Positions 1-13,600 of a DNA stretch of 62,362 nt are shown here, in pieces. Made by a program: the position numbers and the translations under genes. The stretch covers positions 112,412-174,773 of the forward strand of contig NW_003123906.1 of the NCBI RefSeq assembly GCF_000003605.2, read 5' to 3'. The number at the start of each line of letters is the position of its first letter. The first letter of the stretch is position 1. This DNA is from Saccoglossus kowalevskii (Eukaryota; Hemichordata; Enteropneusta; Harrimaniidae). A model generated the notes under the pieces. It did no database searches and was not told the origin of the DNA. It was given only the letters and a program-made list of their open reading frames with translations.

Positions 1-250
1 CAGGGTACGAGTGAGGGGGATATGAGTATGCAGGGTACGAGTGAGGTGGATATGAGTATGCACGTGTACGAGTGAGGGGGATATGAGTATGCAGTGTACG
101 AGTGAGAGGATATGAGTATGCAGGGTACGAGTGAGAGGGTATGAGTATGCAGGGTACGAGTGAGGTGGATATGAGTATACATGGCACGAGTGGGCGGAAT
201 ATGAGTATGCAGGGTGCGAGTGAGAGGGATATGGGTATTCAGGCCACGAG
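1..250. repeat. 30-bp minisatellite, truncated by window start
   Basis: Head-to-tail units of about 30 bp built on gggtacgagtgag followed by gatatgagtatg. Roughly eight units can be read. Early units are near-identical and later ones carry substitutions and 1-bp length changes. The array continues off the left edge, so its full size is unknown. From about 250 to 360 related words (cacgag, gagtaag, gggtgag) persist but the period is lost, as expected of a decayed array edge. Confidence 0.93.
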
Positions 251-360
251 TGAGCAGTGAACAAGAATGATATAAGCAGTCAGAAAAGCTGGATGAGCAG
301 TCTGAATGAACAGGTCACGAACGAGTAAGACATGGGTGATCGGGATATGAGTAAGTACAG

Positions 361-1160
361 GGAGTAAGCAATATACGGGTGAGCGGAACATGACTGAGCA
401 GCGTGAGTTTAATAATTAAGGCATATGGAGGAATAGGGTCAAGCGTAAACAAGTGTGATTGTGTGCATGGTTACAGTGAGTGTGTTTATATAAATGCACA
501 CCTGATGTGGGATGTAACGATCAGTGAACGATGCTTTCAATTCAGTGCTATCAAATTGAGTAAGTAATATTCATATCCGTTCAGTATTGCAAAGCAATCA
601 TATCACACTGGCGCCGGAAGTATTACGATCACATTTTATAACTCAACCAAGTCCATTCGAAATATACAATCATACTTACACCACCAATTCCATATTCTTT
701 ATAGATATTTATAATTGCATTATTTAAAAAAATACTTGACTTTAATGAGTTCAGGGACCAAACTCAATATCCCGATGCCTACTTTTTCCGTTGCCAGGGC
801 AACACATAGTTGATGTTTGTTGGAAGGAACCATTTCAAGAAAAGCGCAAGAAAGGGGCCTGCGCCGAATGGTTGATAATGAGTGTGAAGCGGGGGGGGGA
901 TTACACAAAATGAACGCGTACATTTGAAAAGTCATGTGGCTTTCCTAGTCACATCAAAAAAACTATTTAAATTCACAATAATCCAATAGTCTCATTACGC
1001 ACCGGATATGTCATGCAGGCATTTGGTCATTTTTTCGACATACACCCAGTGTCCCATTCATCGCACAGCAACCCCACAACTGAGATGCAATGTAGACTTG
1101 ACGACTGTGGATTTAAATTGTTTCCTTTGTAGAAATAAAACTACGCTTGGGTGGACCCAT
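361..1160. other. intergenic, no gene recognised
   Basis: Upstream flank of the secreted-peptide gene. I see only short stop-bounded frames without domain signatures and a G9 run near 892. No repeat family is recognised. Confidence 0.5.
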
Positions 1161-1168
1161 CACTGTAT

Positions 1169-1175
1169 TATAAAA
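1169..1175 (+). promoter_or_regulatory. TATA box of the secreted-peptide gene
   Basis: A TATAAAA heptamer lies 83 bp upstream of the ATG at 1258. A start site about 30 bp downstream (near 1200) would leave a 5' leader of about 60 nt, a normal geometry. A consensus TATA at this spacing supports a real, probably tissue-restricted gene. The start site itself is inferred. Confidence 0.6.
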
Positions 1176-1257
1176 TAGCGCTCCCAGCATATATTAAGAC
1201 ATAATATTTATAAGAAGTGCAACCGTGTACCGTCGTCATTTATCAATCCAGCACAAG

Positions 1258-2343
1258 ATGCGTCTGTCGATACTCTGCCTTGTTGTCTCCGTGCTAGCCG
1301 GTGTCCACGGTTACACATATGTGAGTATTATTCAATTACTAGCTAAACACATACAGTTTGTATTTCTTTATATATTCTTCGTCACGAAGTTATCACATTA
1401 CTAAAGACGAACTATGTATATATAGAACAGTGTGCGGATTAAAAAAAAAAACATGACACACATACACATATTTATTAAACAAAGTCGCTTATCCCGAGAC
1501 CATTTAAGAAATTAAAATGTCAGAATTGTACCGACCGTCTTACACGACTGTTCCATTATCTGGATGAAGATGCGAGGATCGATTATTTGCAAGGAACGGG
1601 AAAGTGCCGTCATTATGCGTCTCGAGAGATCAACAACGGATAAATAAAAAAAAATACATCTTCAGTAAAACTAGTAATATATATCAAATAATTTTATGCC
1701 TTATATTTTAGGTTAAAGCTAGATATAGAGTACTGGTAACTTCAGTTGATATACTCGCTAATATTCGCAGATCACGGTATTTCACTTCGTGGTGCAATGC
1801 GTTCAAGTATCAATCGCACTCAGGAGTGGTGTATTCATAAGCTTATAGCGCGGACGCTGTGGGTTTATGTTCTCATAGGCGCAATCGTATATCATCATGA
1901 CACGACATTAACACCAAATTCTTCGACGGTTACTCGCGCATAGCACCGAGGGATCTGACCATTAAAGATATTACAAATTGGTTCAGAGATGTTAAAAAAA
2001 CAAGAATCTGTTGCCATCGTTTATTTATGTAATCCGTTTACAATAATTATTATCGACTTCCAATTGCGGTTTTGATACTAAGAATATTTTTTGTTCCAAA
2101 AATTTAAATATATTTTAACAAAAAATATTTCCACCTTTTCAGAATCAGCGCACCTATTGCACCTCAGACAAGGACTGTTCGTATCGCTATATGTGCCAAG
2201 GTTTTTATTGCGAGGAACCAAAAATTCAACACATGATTTTCTGTTCAGACGACGAAGACTGTCAGAAAGGTTTATACTGCGTCGACTTTTATTGTCGAAG
2301 GAGTGCTTTACTCAGCAATATACTGACAAAGAACAGAGGTTGA
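1258..2343 (+). CDS. small secreted cysteine-rich protein, two tandem four-Cys repeats
   Basis: Two coding exons, 1258-1320 and 2143-2343, joined in phase 0 across a GTGAGT...TTTTCAG intron, giving 87 residues. Exon 1 (21 codons) is a complete signal peptide: Met-Arg, a Leu/Val/Ile-rich core, then Ala-Gly-Val-His-Gly. Exon 2 encodes the mature peptide with two copies of C-x5-C-x5-C-x4-C, the first beginning C-TSDKD-C and the second C-SDDED-C, both ending in an aromatic-Tyr-Cys. Eight cysteines suggest four disulphides. The acidic C-x-x-D-x-D/E-C start resembles the N-terminal cysteine motif of Dickkopf-type and similar extracellular proteins, but the protein is far too short for that family, so homology is only suggested. 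The C-terminus is basic (KNRG). A TATA box lies upstream and AATAAA at 2439. Exact receptor or role is unknown. Confidence 0.82.
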
Positions 2344-2438
2344 CGTCATGAACAAGTAGGTATTGCTCATATTACGTAAAATAGCGTTGCGTTTAGGTGC
2401 GCGTGCGGTACGGTCTTCATAGCGCACCCGTGTTTGCA

Positions 2439-2444
2439 AATAAA
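2439..2444 (+). terminator. poly(A) signal AATAAA of the secreted-peptide gene
   Basis: Canonical AATAAA about 95 bp after the TGA at 2341-2343, giving a short 3' UTR. The hexamer is common in AT-rich DNA; the call rests on its position. Confidence 0.5.
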
Positions 2445-2449
2445 TGTAA

Positions 2450-4429
2450 ATCATTACCAGTCAAAGGATTAATTAATACAATGAGTTTTCACAAAAATAT
2501 ATAAAATATATAAAAGTGGTTGTTAACGAATTGTGCGTCGGCCAGAGTCCTCGATTCTAAGACGAAGAAAAAAAAGGAAACAAAAATAACGAGGGGTTGA
2601 TTTGGGCATAGTCAGATAAAACTTCGGAAACTAGCAAACAATCCGGTAAAAGTGCCCCTCTCTCAGCAGCGTAACAACAACGTACGAAATGGTTTACTAG
2701 TAATTCGACCATACAAATAAAACGCACTGTAAGCTCATGGGAATGGCACCTTCAATTAAAAAATAATGTACGCTATATATTCAAATCACATCCATGTCAA
2801 TATCGTGCCCATATATATATATTATATTATTATTACAGAAAATTAGGTAGCTGTCACTACACTGACAGCTTTATTGGTGTAATTAGTCATGTACATGATA
2901 TCATTAACGAAGATTGTTTTCAATTCAAACATTCATTTTTAGTGAATATATATATTTTCGAATCATGATGATATATTATTAATATACTTATTGTAATTAT
3001 TATTGCTCATTCCAGATCGGTAATGTGTTCAGAGTGTGATGTGAACGGAGTGAATGTTCTCAGATGACAGGAATATTGATCGTGATGCCAGCAGTCCTCG
3101 TTATGCGTTTATTCGTCCCTGTATACTATCAGTTTGCTTGAACGAATATTATAGTGAAATTAAAATTTGGCACAATAATATAGATGACTGTAAAATTGTG
3201 TTGAATTTGTTTTCTTCATAAGCTTTTAGTATCTTTGCAAATGTTGCGTGTAATTTTTTGGGACAGAAGGGGGGGGATATTTTATTCAATATGTAGTTTT
3301 TATATTGATTCATCAATCATAACTTGTTATTAATTTTAATTTATACCAATAGTATCTGTGTCTGGTATAGGAAGACACATCAATGCACAGTTGTGACACG
3401 TTTAACGAGTTGTTCTTGGTGTTAAAATCTTACATTATATTGTTTCGTCGGGAATTGCATGTTGCTTTGTTTCAGGTAACCATAGAGGAAACAGTTTAAT
3501 CGTAATCAGGTATTCTCTCCACGTGGTATCTAAACAAGTACTTATGGCAACATATTTGATAGCTGAGATATAAAAGATGACAGTTGCGAAATTGTCGTCT
3601 TAATACTTGCTTAGAACATTAGGCTGTAGAAGTTCCCAAGAATATCCCAAATGTTGTTTTTTTTGTGTTTTTTTCGCGAGATTGGTAATTTCTTGGCGTT
3701 CGTTCAATTGTGAGTTTTCGGTTTCGCCATGCGTTTCTTTGTATTTGACCGCGAATAATCAGCTAAATTATTATTAAATAGATAACATTTCGATAATTTT
3801 TTCATAAATATACAAGAATTTTATTCATGAGAACTGTTATTTCGCGATTAAGTGATCACATAAACTAACATAACTTATTATCCGCAATTGAATTTCGACC
3901 AACAACAAATAAAAAATGCAATAACATGTTACATAATGAGACATTTATAAAATTTCTTTTCGTTTTCCCCTGTATGTAGCATATTGAACGCAATATTTTT
4001 TTCAGTATGAATCACTTGTGTACGGGGATGGATCTTGGAATGCGAAGTTTATAATTTCCTACTATTTTCTGTTGTTATGTTTAACATTTAGAGATTGGTG
4101 TATTTCTATGTTATTTATGATCTAAGACTTACTTCACCAGAAAGATTCATTTCTCAAGCAGATTTGGGAGCAGTCACTTCAAATTCCAATAAATTCATTT
4201 TGTAGCTTCGTCTTCCAGATTGCATTGAGTGCAACACACTGTCGGTCACTACGAGTATTTGTTGTCGATAATATATGTGATTATTGTCATTTTGTGATAG
4301 TGCGTTTTATTGTAATGTGTTCATTACTAGTTCTGTTAGATTAAACATTTACGGTAACTATATAATGTGACACAAAACATTGAGTTACAACTACATTGTG
4401 TAGTTGTGTTTATATCACCATATTTGGGT
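2450..4429. other. unique intergenic sequence
   Basis: AT-rich sequence with a G8 run near 3270. No domain-bearing frame, splice-linked exon set, tRNA or repeat family is recognisable. Confidence 0.45.
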
Positions 4430-4756
4430 ATCCTCGGGGGCGGAGCTACGTCACGGACGTTCTACGTTGCTAAGACGCGCACCACTGTACCACGTATTTC
4501 TACGGGCTTTGTGCGCGCTGCTGTGGAACGCCGGTGGAGCCGGTGAAAACTCGAGAAAACAACACAAACTCAACTTTGAAGTAATCCTGAACAACCAAAT
4601 TCATATATGTTACACACGTAGGGCTAATCTTATTACACTGTTCAGGGGACTCTCAACAACCATCGCAAAGTACCGTTTTCTGCGAGTTTTTTGTCTTTGT
4701 TTTCACCGCGAGGGTGCCAGGCGGTAGAAAATGCCCGGATGTCCGCCCCCGAGGAT
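4430..4756. mobile_element. MITE-like element with 15-bp terminal inverted repeats
   Basis: The 15-mer ATCCTCGGGGGCGGA at 4430-4444 is matched by its exact reverse complement at 4742-4756. The 327-bp interval is more GC-rich than its surroundings at both ends. It has a 107-codon frame but no transposase motif, so a non-autonomous DNA transposon fits. I could not assign a clear target-site duplication, so the superfamily is open. A near-perfect short palindrome (caactacattgtgtagttg) lies just outside the left end at 4388-4406. Confidence 0.6.
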
Positions 4757-7700
4757 TGAGTGAAACGAGAGTGATGGGTACGGTGAGTGACTTTGATTTT
4801 TCAAATACGGAACCATGAAGGTTTACACGTTATGATGGCGGACTTGTTTTAATGTTGAATCTTACTCAAACGAAAATGCGATAAATTGCACTCCCTGTCT
4901 ATATCTCCAATATTACTCTCTTGAATGTTATGAAATATACGTAACATATATGATTCGTACTATAATTAACAATTCCATTGACGACAACAAACAGAGCTGT
5001 TTTACATGCATGTGTCAACTGCTCCAAAATTGAAATCAAATAGTAAATGACATCATCACAAATGTAAAAAGCCCCCGAAATGAACTACACTATTATTGGA
5101 AGTGTGAAAATGTCTAAGCTTAGTTTAGTCATTTTCACTCGCCAGAAATAAGAATATTCGTTCTTTTTTCTTCACCTCGCTTTTAAACACTCAAATGCTC
5201 GTATTTGTGGCTCTAGATTATCTGATAAACGTGAAGATAAAAAAATGACGTGAGTGCGGGTCAAACTACCGCCCTTTTCTCGCTGTTCATAAACAAACGA
5301 CTCAATATTAAAATTTACAGACCCACCAAGTTCCAGTTTATTAGTTGACAAATTTGCAATATTAATAAGTGTACTCCTTGTGTTTCAACAAGAAAATCGA
5401 TAAAACTATTCAATTCAACAGTATTCGTGTCACATAATTTAAAATTCACGGTGATAATAATAAGGTCTCGGATAGTTGACAAATGATTACCTGAAGGCGA
5501 CGATATTACCCTTGTGGCCTTGAATCATGAAAAACACGACTTATCATTTACTCCCCAGCTACTAGTGCGGGCATGTCTAATTGATCGCATTCATCAGTTA
5601 TTCAAAAATCAATCTATTTAGCATCCTTTTCGTATGCTGTCAGTACATTCATATTTCACAATAATCACTCACTGGAGTGAGGTAAATTATATTAATTTAC
5701 TAAGAAGTCGCAGTGTACAATTGTTTTTATACGAACAATTATTTTGCGAAATTATGCAATCTATCATTTGGAATGCAAATGAACCTGGGTATGCGAGAAG
5801 TTATCTCTATCATCACTTGGTTGCCTGGCGACTCATAAATTGATAAATGGCATTTATCATTCAAATCACATAATACACTGAGTCATACGATGGTTATACT
5901 TTTACTTGATGAGGTCGTTGAACCCATGCAACCCACATATTCCAATAACAATAATTTCGAATGCGGGATCTCGTCGCCGTAACCTTAATTTCATTTCCTC
6001 CAAACAAATTGCTCACCGTTATTAGTAATCGCTACCATGTTTTACTCAATTCTAGGTTGCTAGATTTATTATATTACTTTTCTACTGACAGCTACATTGT
6101 TTTCAGAGACATAGCGATTCTCTTCGAGGTGAATAGCCATTTATGCTAAATGTATATAAAATGTAGCTCTGTAAAAGAGTTGGTCTTATTCGTCAGCGAT
6201 TGACATGTATCGACACTGTTCAATATTGCCACGTTCTCCAGAACAAAAAAGTGCCATGCATTTGGTCTCCGCTTCTAAGATGTAATTATTTTTTTAATCA
6301 GAGGAACTTAGTCACTCGTGTAAAAGTAATTGATTTGCACACAATCGCTCCGTTCTGTTGAGCGCGGTTAAATAATCAGCAACAAATTCAATCTGCGACA
6401 TAGTCATTTTTCCGACATCAGTGGATTCCATGCGAAGTATATTAACGGAATGTAAAATTCTTTATTTGTTTACAAAATATCTGAAAGCGGACTGTGCAGA
6501 GAGACTGTGACGCCTTGACACAACAAAGTAGGTTAGCTCCACGATATAGCACTGCCAGAGAGTGAATTGTGGTGTATGCAATCACTCGAAGATAAGCATT
6601 ATGATGACGAAGAATGTCCACTCCCTGCCTTCTGTCGCTGTACTACTGTGACTTGGTCCCGGCCCCGGCCCCAGTCCCAGGTGAGCCTCTATATGTGCCG
6701 CATTATAGTAATAATAAACACCGTTGAGGGGCTCGAAATCCAGAGTTATTTTGGGACCAGAATTGTAATTGCATATTACAGAGTATGACATGGAAGGAGT
6801 GTGTACAAATATTTTGCTGAGCATGCAATTTTTTTTATTATACTAAACTGGTCACCAAATTTAACAACTGAATGAGCGTAGGCAAGCCTCAATAGGTTTC
6901 GATTGTATACAGCGCCACCAGTGGCTGTTCCCGGCTAAATGCGTCTAGTCTAGTGATGTTTACAATGGCTACCAATATAATGATACCGTAACAAGGTTAC
7001 CAAGCGACCACGCTAGCTATACTAGCACAGGCTGCAGGAAAATACTTTAAGAAATATAAACAATAGGATATATTAAAAGTATATATCGTTCCTTCACTTT
7101 CTCGCCCTTTTTATTTTAAGAGTACTGGAGACTCACATACCAACAAAGCCTCCAATTCAATGAGTGTCTAATCTTTACAAATCGAGCTTAACTTAAAGGG
7201 TCTGTTTAAATTCATTTTCTGTAGTTCATTTTTCATTAATCATCTGTAATCTCGACATTTAACGGTGTATACATTGCGTTTATGGTCACTAGTAAACACT
7301 TAGCAATGGGTATGCGAGGCACCCAAGGGGTTATTCAATGATGTTTGAAAGTGGACATTGGTTAAGTTCTTTTTTGATATTTCCAGGAATTATTGCTATG
7401 TTGATATATTGTTTGATATGCGACAATGATATGTCTATTTGGTCTTGATTTTGTACTAGTGTATATATGATAAGATGTGTTTTTTTCTTGTATGTTTGTT
7501 TCAAGGTTATTTTTTTCGTTTCAAGGGATGGGTTTTGTGGATAACCGGTCTCCAGGACCATGATTTTCACTAAACGTTTGTGTCTTGCATGCATATCCGT
7601 ATAAAGAAAGCACTCCGTCGGATATATTGGTTAGGAGAACGAAATCTCACAGATTTGCAAAATGCAACTTTGAGGAAGGTGTTTCCCATTAATTGAGACG

Positions 7701-9105
7701 CGACGCTGGCCTCGATTTGACTATGTCGGCGGTTGCACTGTTAACTTTGTGCAAGCCACTATAGACTTCGGTCAACACCTAGAAACCGAGTTCAGTATTA
7801 TCGTGAATGTCGTTATTCGTATGAACTGAGCTAGCAGCAAAAGAAAATTTCCACTTGGGTGATTCTGCACGTTCCAGCCTCATTAAGTAGTTCGAAACAC
7901 AAAGTTCATGCTCTGACAAAAGCCTCCTATTATAATCCCAGACATAGCATCGGACGCTTATCGCCTCTAATAATGGCGTATTGGTGTAGAGCATATGAAA
8001 TAACACTCAATTATCTTGTTTACACGGCAGTGTTTTATAGGAAGCGTTGGTCCTTTGATCGAACTAGCAAAAAGGTGTTCAACTACGACAAGTGCTGTCT
8101 CATACACCTAGAATTCATACCTAGAGTTAAAACGATTGCGACGTATTCAATGTGTGCAAAATAAATGGATTCGTTACGTTAACTGATATGCACCCAGTTC
8201 TTGTCATATAAACGTGCTGTATTCTAAAAACTCCAAATTCTGACGATTTGCGCCCTCATTGTCAGCTAAAACTGAGAATCGGTATACTGGTACACTGCAG
8301 TGTTTGAAATTCTGTTTGTCCTCAGTTTCGTGGAGTTCAAAAAAACGATAGCGGTTATAATAAACGGCGCCATTCACGCCAAAACTGCCAAATGCTGCTA
8401 GTTTAAATCCACAGATGCCGTGTTTAACTGTCTGACTAGAATGTTTGTACGTAGTCACGTGCAACCGTTTACAAGACGCCAACACAATGACAGCATACAA
8501 CACCTAACACTTAACGGAGTATAATACTGGTATTAGCTTGACCATTTTCACTCATACAACGTCAAAGGAGCCAAATCTATTGTCATAAACACGAATCGCA
8601 CAGAATACGTACAACAATGAACTAGATGGTAACCATGCGTAGCTTTGACCTCAAGTTAACCCTTCTTCAATTTCATGGTGGATCTCCTCAAGGTAGATAA
8701 GTGTCATTTGAAAACACGGTGACACACGACAAGTGCATGAGTGTGGACGTGGCACGGGTCGACTACAACGAGAATTAATTATATAGTATTTAACCTTATG
8801 TTATTACTCAGTACTGCACAACTAAAAAATAAACATATTAGCCATGATGGGGTAGCGTAGTTCTCGAACTACGAATTGCATATCACGATGCGAGAAATCT
8901 CACCCGACAACTATACAGTTTAGCTGTCATTCTAAAGATCTCAGAGAACCGTTAAAATTCGATAAAACAAAATACTTATCAAATAACAATAAAGGTGATA
9001 CTGTTTATTTAATATGATATTGTGATATTGTTATATTGTTTACTATTAATTTAATTTGCTAATAATTGAAAATATGCTATAAAAATTGAGTTGGAAAAAG
9101 ACAAC
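4757..9105. other. unique intergenic sequence
   Basis: About 4.3 kb without a recognisable gene. Frames of 60-101 codons (for example around 7860-8160 and 8204-8500) have no domain signature and irregular composition. A short GC-rich tract of GGCCCC words at 6658-6680 ends at a donor-like CAG-GTGAGC but no partner exon is visible. Confidence 0.4.
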
Positions 9106-9106
9106 C

Positions 9107-9126
9107 AAACACACGCACACGCACAC

Positions 9127-9164
<38 letters not shown>
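9107..9164. repeat. (CA)n microsatellite
   Basis: About 28 AC dinucleotides interrupted early by CG steps (acacgcacacgc) and pure towards the right end. The long frames read through it on both strands are artefacts of the dinucleotide. Confidence 0.97.
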
Positions 9165-10620
9165 CTCAGAATCTCAGAGAGCAACAGAACAACAGTCAAG
9201 TAATATTCCCCCTCAGTCTGGTGTTCGAGACGCGCTTCCCCTGGCTGGATACAGTGCATTTTTAGTCCAGTGTAGCTTCGCTGGCTGTCGTTTATATTGT
9301 ACGTGTTATTTACCATCACGAACTATGTTTGGAGTGACTATCAACATTGTAGATTGTAATACACTGCGTCCCATTGTCTCACCCAATAAAAACACCGTCA
9401 CCGAGATAAGAACACATTACATTCCGTTTACGTATAGTATCATAGTCAGTAAGTCAAACCGCGCGCGGGTTTTCGGTGCAGAAATGCAAATCCGATGACA
9501 ATCGAAAACAATTTTCAATTATAAAACTGAAGAAAAAAACAAACATTTCAAAACTGTTCTATTCTATCTAGCTGCGTTTGCACACACGACATTCAAAGGC
9601 GCTACGTGATGTCCTAGGTGAAATGGCTTGTTTTCACCGGCCGCCACAAACAGTTTGCTGGTACCATTATCTGTTATTTAGACACTCTCAATTATATAAT
9701 ACTGTATGTTCATGACGTCACGGTCACGGCTCAGGTGCGGCGGTGTACTCATCTGCATTTGGGGCAACAGTGCTTCTCAGGCGGTTAAACAATTTTCGCC
9801 AAAAAGGGCCTAAATTTTGCGAAAATTGCCAAAGATCGTGAAAATGGGGTCAAAAGAGCGGTACGCCACTCGCATACTTCAACTATGAGAGTATGAAGCT
9901 TATCGATTGGAAGTCCGTAACATGTCATTGTCTATCGCGCATACCTGTGTCATAGATATCGATGCAGTTATTGTCTTACTTGTGTAACTGTCGTCGTGAA
10001 AGTCAATTATGGGCGATTAAATGTCCGTAAACAACAATAAAGCGTGTAGATGGCAATGTCAACAGATTCGGTTAAACAAAAGTATACTAGTATTGTGTAG
10101 AACCACCACCTTATGGTGTTGATTTTTTTTGTTCAGCTCTTGAATCCTATACATAATCAAATTTACACGACAGAGCGAAATAAGACCCTTTCTTTTATTC
10201 AACTGTACCCGGGAGGTTTCATTTGGAGCGAGACTACTAATGCAACCAGCGCATAGTTCACCCACTATCCACAGTGTTGACAGTATATCTGAACCCGTAC
10301 GCTACCGACTCAGAGCCACCGGCAATTTATTTATTTGTTTAGCGAAAAACAGTTCGAGTTCAAAGTGTGCGTGTAGAGCGTGATTTGGAAACATTATAAT
10401 CGTCAAAAACATTGTATAGTCAGTCGCTTTCTAGTGCGAGATAACTTGAGCGACGGTAACGACCTTGACTTATGTGCACTGCTGTGGCCACAATTACAGT
10501 CAATGCCGATGATATTTCATGAAAGACGTCGACATTGTATAGTTCCTCGGCTGACACCGTCTATTACAATCGCGTGAACGTATTTTGTATATAAGTACGT
10601 TTCTGCCGCTGTTTGATACG
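9165..10620. other. intergenic flank upstream of the LURAP1-like gene
   Basis: No coding or repeat feature recognised. A CRE-like TGACGTCA palindrome lies near 9714. TATATAAG at 10588 is only about 30 bp from the start codon, too close to act as its TATA box unless the leader is only a few nucleotides long. Confidence 0.35.
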
Positions 10621-13600
10621 ATGGAGACGTTAGCTACTCGGATCCAGGACATTGAAACGGACAAGTGTTACAAGAACGAACTAATCAAAGAAGTGGAAGA
10701 AAAAATAGGCGTCATTCCACCGACCTTACTCAAAGCGTTAAAGGTAGACGATGGTGTACCCGAAGTGAAAGGGTTTGTAATTGGGGGTGATGATGACGAT
10801 ACGCGCGATTTTAAAACTCACGCCACAACGGACTGCTTGGCGACGGCTTATAACGAAAGCGGGGACGAAATTGGTCCGTGTACTATGTTGAATGCAATGA
10901 ACGAGCAAGTGGACGGAGACAATATGGGCATGGATGGAAAACTTAGAAAGCTGAAGGCAGATATCGTAAGTGATACATTGCGTCAGTTGTTGATATACAA
11001 TTTTGAACACAGGTATTTTACATGTCAGTGAACTCTTATTAGCGAGTATGTTCATTACAGGAAATACTACGTGATAGAGATGTTAATGAGAGGAAATTGG
11101 CAATACACTCAATTTCTGCTGAAAGTTCTATGATAAGAATTTTCAGATTAAATAAATCATTCACGTCTGATTAGAACATATTTCTGAAATATGACTGTTT
11201 CGCATATTTCTGTACAGTTTATCCAAATGCATATTTATCCACCCCCTCTCCAGAGGGACTGTACTTCATCAAATTCCATCATTGGTTTAAATAGGAATTA
11301 ATACTGAACATAGTAATATGAGTAGTCTTGTTCAAACATGGTTATCATTGTTATCCCATAACTCGTCCGGCAAAGCCCCCCCCCCAGACCTCACACAAAA
11401 CACAATTACATAGAAAAACACAAGTGAAATCCGTTGACATATTTTTTTACATACAAAGGAATTCCGACGTGCCGATACACTGGAACGAAATCTAATATTT
11501 ATATTTATAATTTCTAAAACTATCAAAACAAAAAGTATAGATAAAACAGACAAAATGTTGTAGCACTCAAGAGGTTAATCTAGTCTTACGGAGACTTTAA
11601 CTAGTTGTTCAATAATAACAACAGTGTCATTCCGCATCGATGAGTACGTAAGTAAAGACATTGTGTATATACGCTGTTCCAGGGGCCAATTTACTTGTTT
11701 TTGGTGCACGCCATTCTGCTCCAGGACGACATCTTGTAGGCTCGTTCCACGGAAGCCCAGACTGGTGTTGTGATAGTCTATTTGCTGGAGGTCAAATAAA
11801 CGAATGAACTTCATTCGTCGATTGTTGGTCTCGTCCTGCAGCAGATAGATTACTAGTATCCCCAAAACGGTAGACATTCGTCCCAATTCGATTCGTCTCA
11901 TTGGTTGACTCGTCTCAAAATCGTTTTGTTTCACAAGATTATCTGTCCCAAAGTCAGTTCGTCTTATTTATTGGATTAGCCTGACACTAACGTTCAATAT
12001 GTGCAACAAGATCCGAACAACAAACTGCATCTATTCGTTTGTTTGCACCCCGTGGACTGGATCCCAGTCGATTTTTGTATCACATTCCACCATACGTTAA
12101 CCAATCAATTGTCAAATCAAGTTATTCATACTTCAAGATTATTAATTAATTAATTAATTAATTAATTAATTAATATGCTGAAAATGGTAAACATTGCCGG
12201 TAAAAGTTGTTTATTTATGAATATCGTGAAACACAGTAAATATTGTTGTAAGGACATGTGCTTTCCGATTGTATTTTATATGCATCAAGAATGACCGTCT
12301 TGTTATCAATATATAAAGGAAGTTACCCTGTACTAGATATTAAGGCTAACCAAAAAACAATGGGACGAAAGTCCATTAGGATGAATGTGAATTGGGACGA
12401 ATCGACTTGTGAGACGAATGTGAATTGGAATGAATTGACTGTACACATCCACAAGTTGCACCAACTGACAACGCACTTTTTTTACCAGATTTCGTGTTAC
12501 AAAAAGTCAATATCTACTATGTGAACGAGGATTACCACAATGGCGTATTTGATAACGTTCTGGGTTAACACCCGCAAATTACCTGTTAGTGTTAGATCAA
12601 TATCACCCGCCCTACAAAGATATGACACTGGTTGTTGAGAACATTGTCAGCCCATTTACTGTCGATGAACTCCCCCTAGATACCTAAAAAGGAACTCGGT
12701 AAAAGAATTTATTTATCTCACCAAATGGCTATTTCTGTGTTTTTTTTAGTTTTAATAGTTCCACATGACTACACATAGCCATGCTTCCTACACGCCACAT
12801 AATACGGCGCGCTGTGGTACTCCCAAGCTCACTGCTCCATAAATCCAAACACTCACCTTGTGTTAAAGTATGTCTGGATCTAGGGAAGCATATCGAAGGT
12901 GATGATACACGCACGTTTGGGCTTCTTGGTGAGCACATCGAAGCTAATACTGATACACATGTCCGGGCATCGGTAAATATATATACGACAATAATAACCT
13001 TAGCCTTCAGTCGGCAAACACATCACAGTCAATAACAATACATATTGGCATTGGTTACCATTACGAAACTAAAGCTATTTATATTTCTATCGTGACAATG
13101 GTGTAATTGCAACCTTGGTGCGTAGAAATAATAATAACATTTATAAAATAACGATATACTATTTATATTATACTGTAAAATGGATAATTTTCACTGGGTT
13201 TAAATTTCGCAGATTTAGCATTTCATACATATTCAGAAGGTTCTAAATTCACGGTTTTACCATTTAAATAATGTGTTCTATGCTAAATTTTACATATTCA
13301 CTGGGTTTAAATTTAGCGCATTTTGCTGTCAGCGAAATAAGCAAAATTAAAACCCAGTGAATAATACTAAAACCCTTTTACAGTATTTTGTGATGGTTGC
13401 GTTCTTGGCGAGGGGAGGGGGTTGTGGTGATATTATACCTATCGTTTATTATTCAGAATATAGCGAATCGATCAAAATAGATTTATTATTGCTGAAAGAC
13501 AAAAACATCGTAAAATATCAAAACAGCGAACAACATCCCGTCGCTAGAGGGCGTGTCGTACTATAATGGAGTATTTCGCGTCTGATAATTCTTTAGCAGG

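Noticed and set aside
4404-4727. 107-codon ORF inside the MITE-like element
   Set aside because: No transposase or other domain; composition matches untranslated GC-rich sequence.
6577-6680. Possible small exon ending CAG-GTGAGC
   Set aside because: A donor-like end and an ATG are present, but no downstream acceptor exon or homology was found.
7700-8520. Possible paired ORFs or inverted element with caacacctag words
   Set aside because: The shared words are in direct orientation and too short; no consistent ends or domains.
9077-9498. ORFs of 80 and 135 codons over 9.1-9.5 kb
   Set aside because: They read the CA microsatellite as alternating His-Thr or Cys-Val and have no other support.
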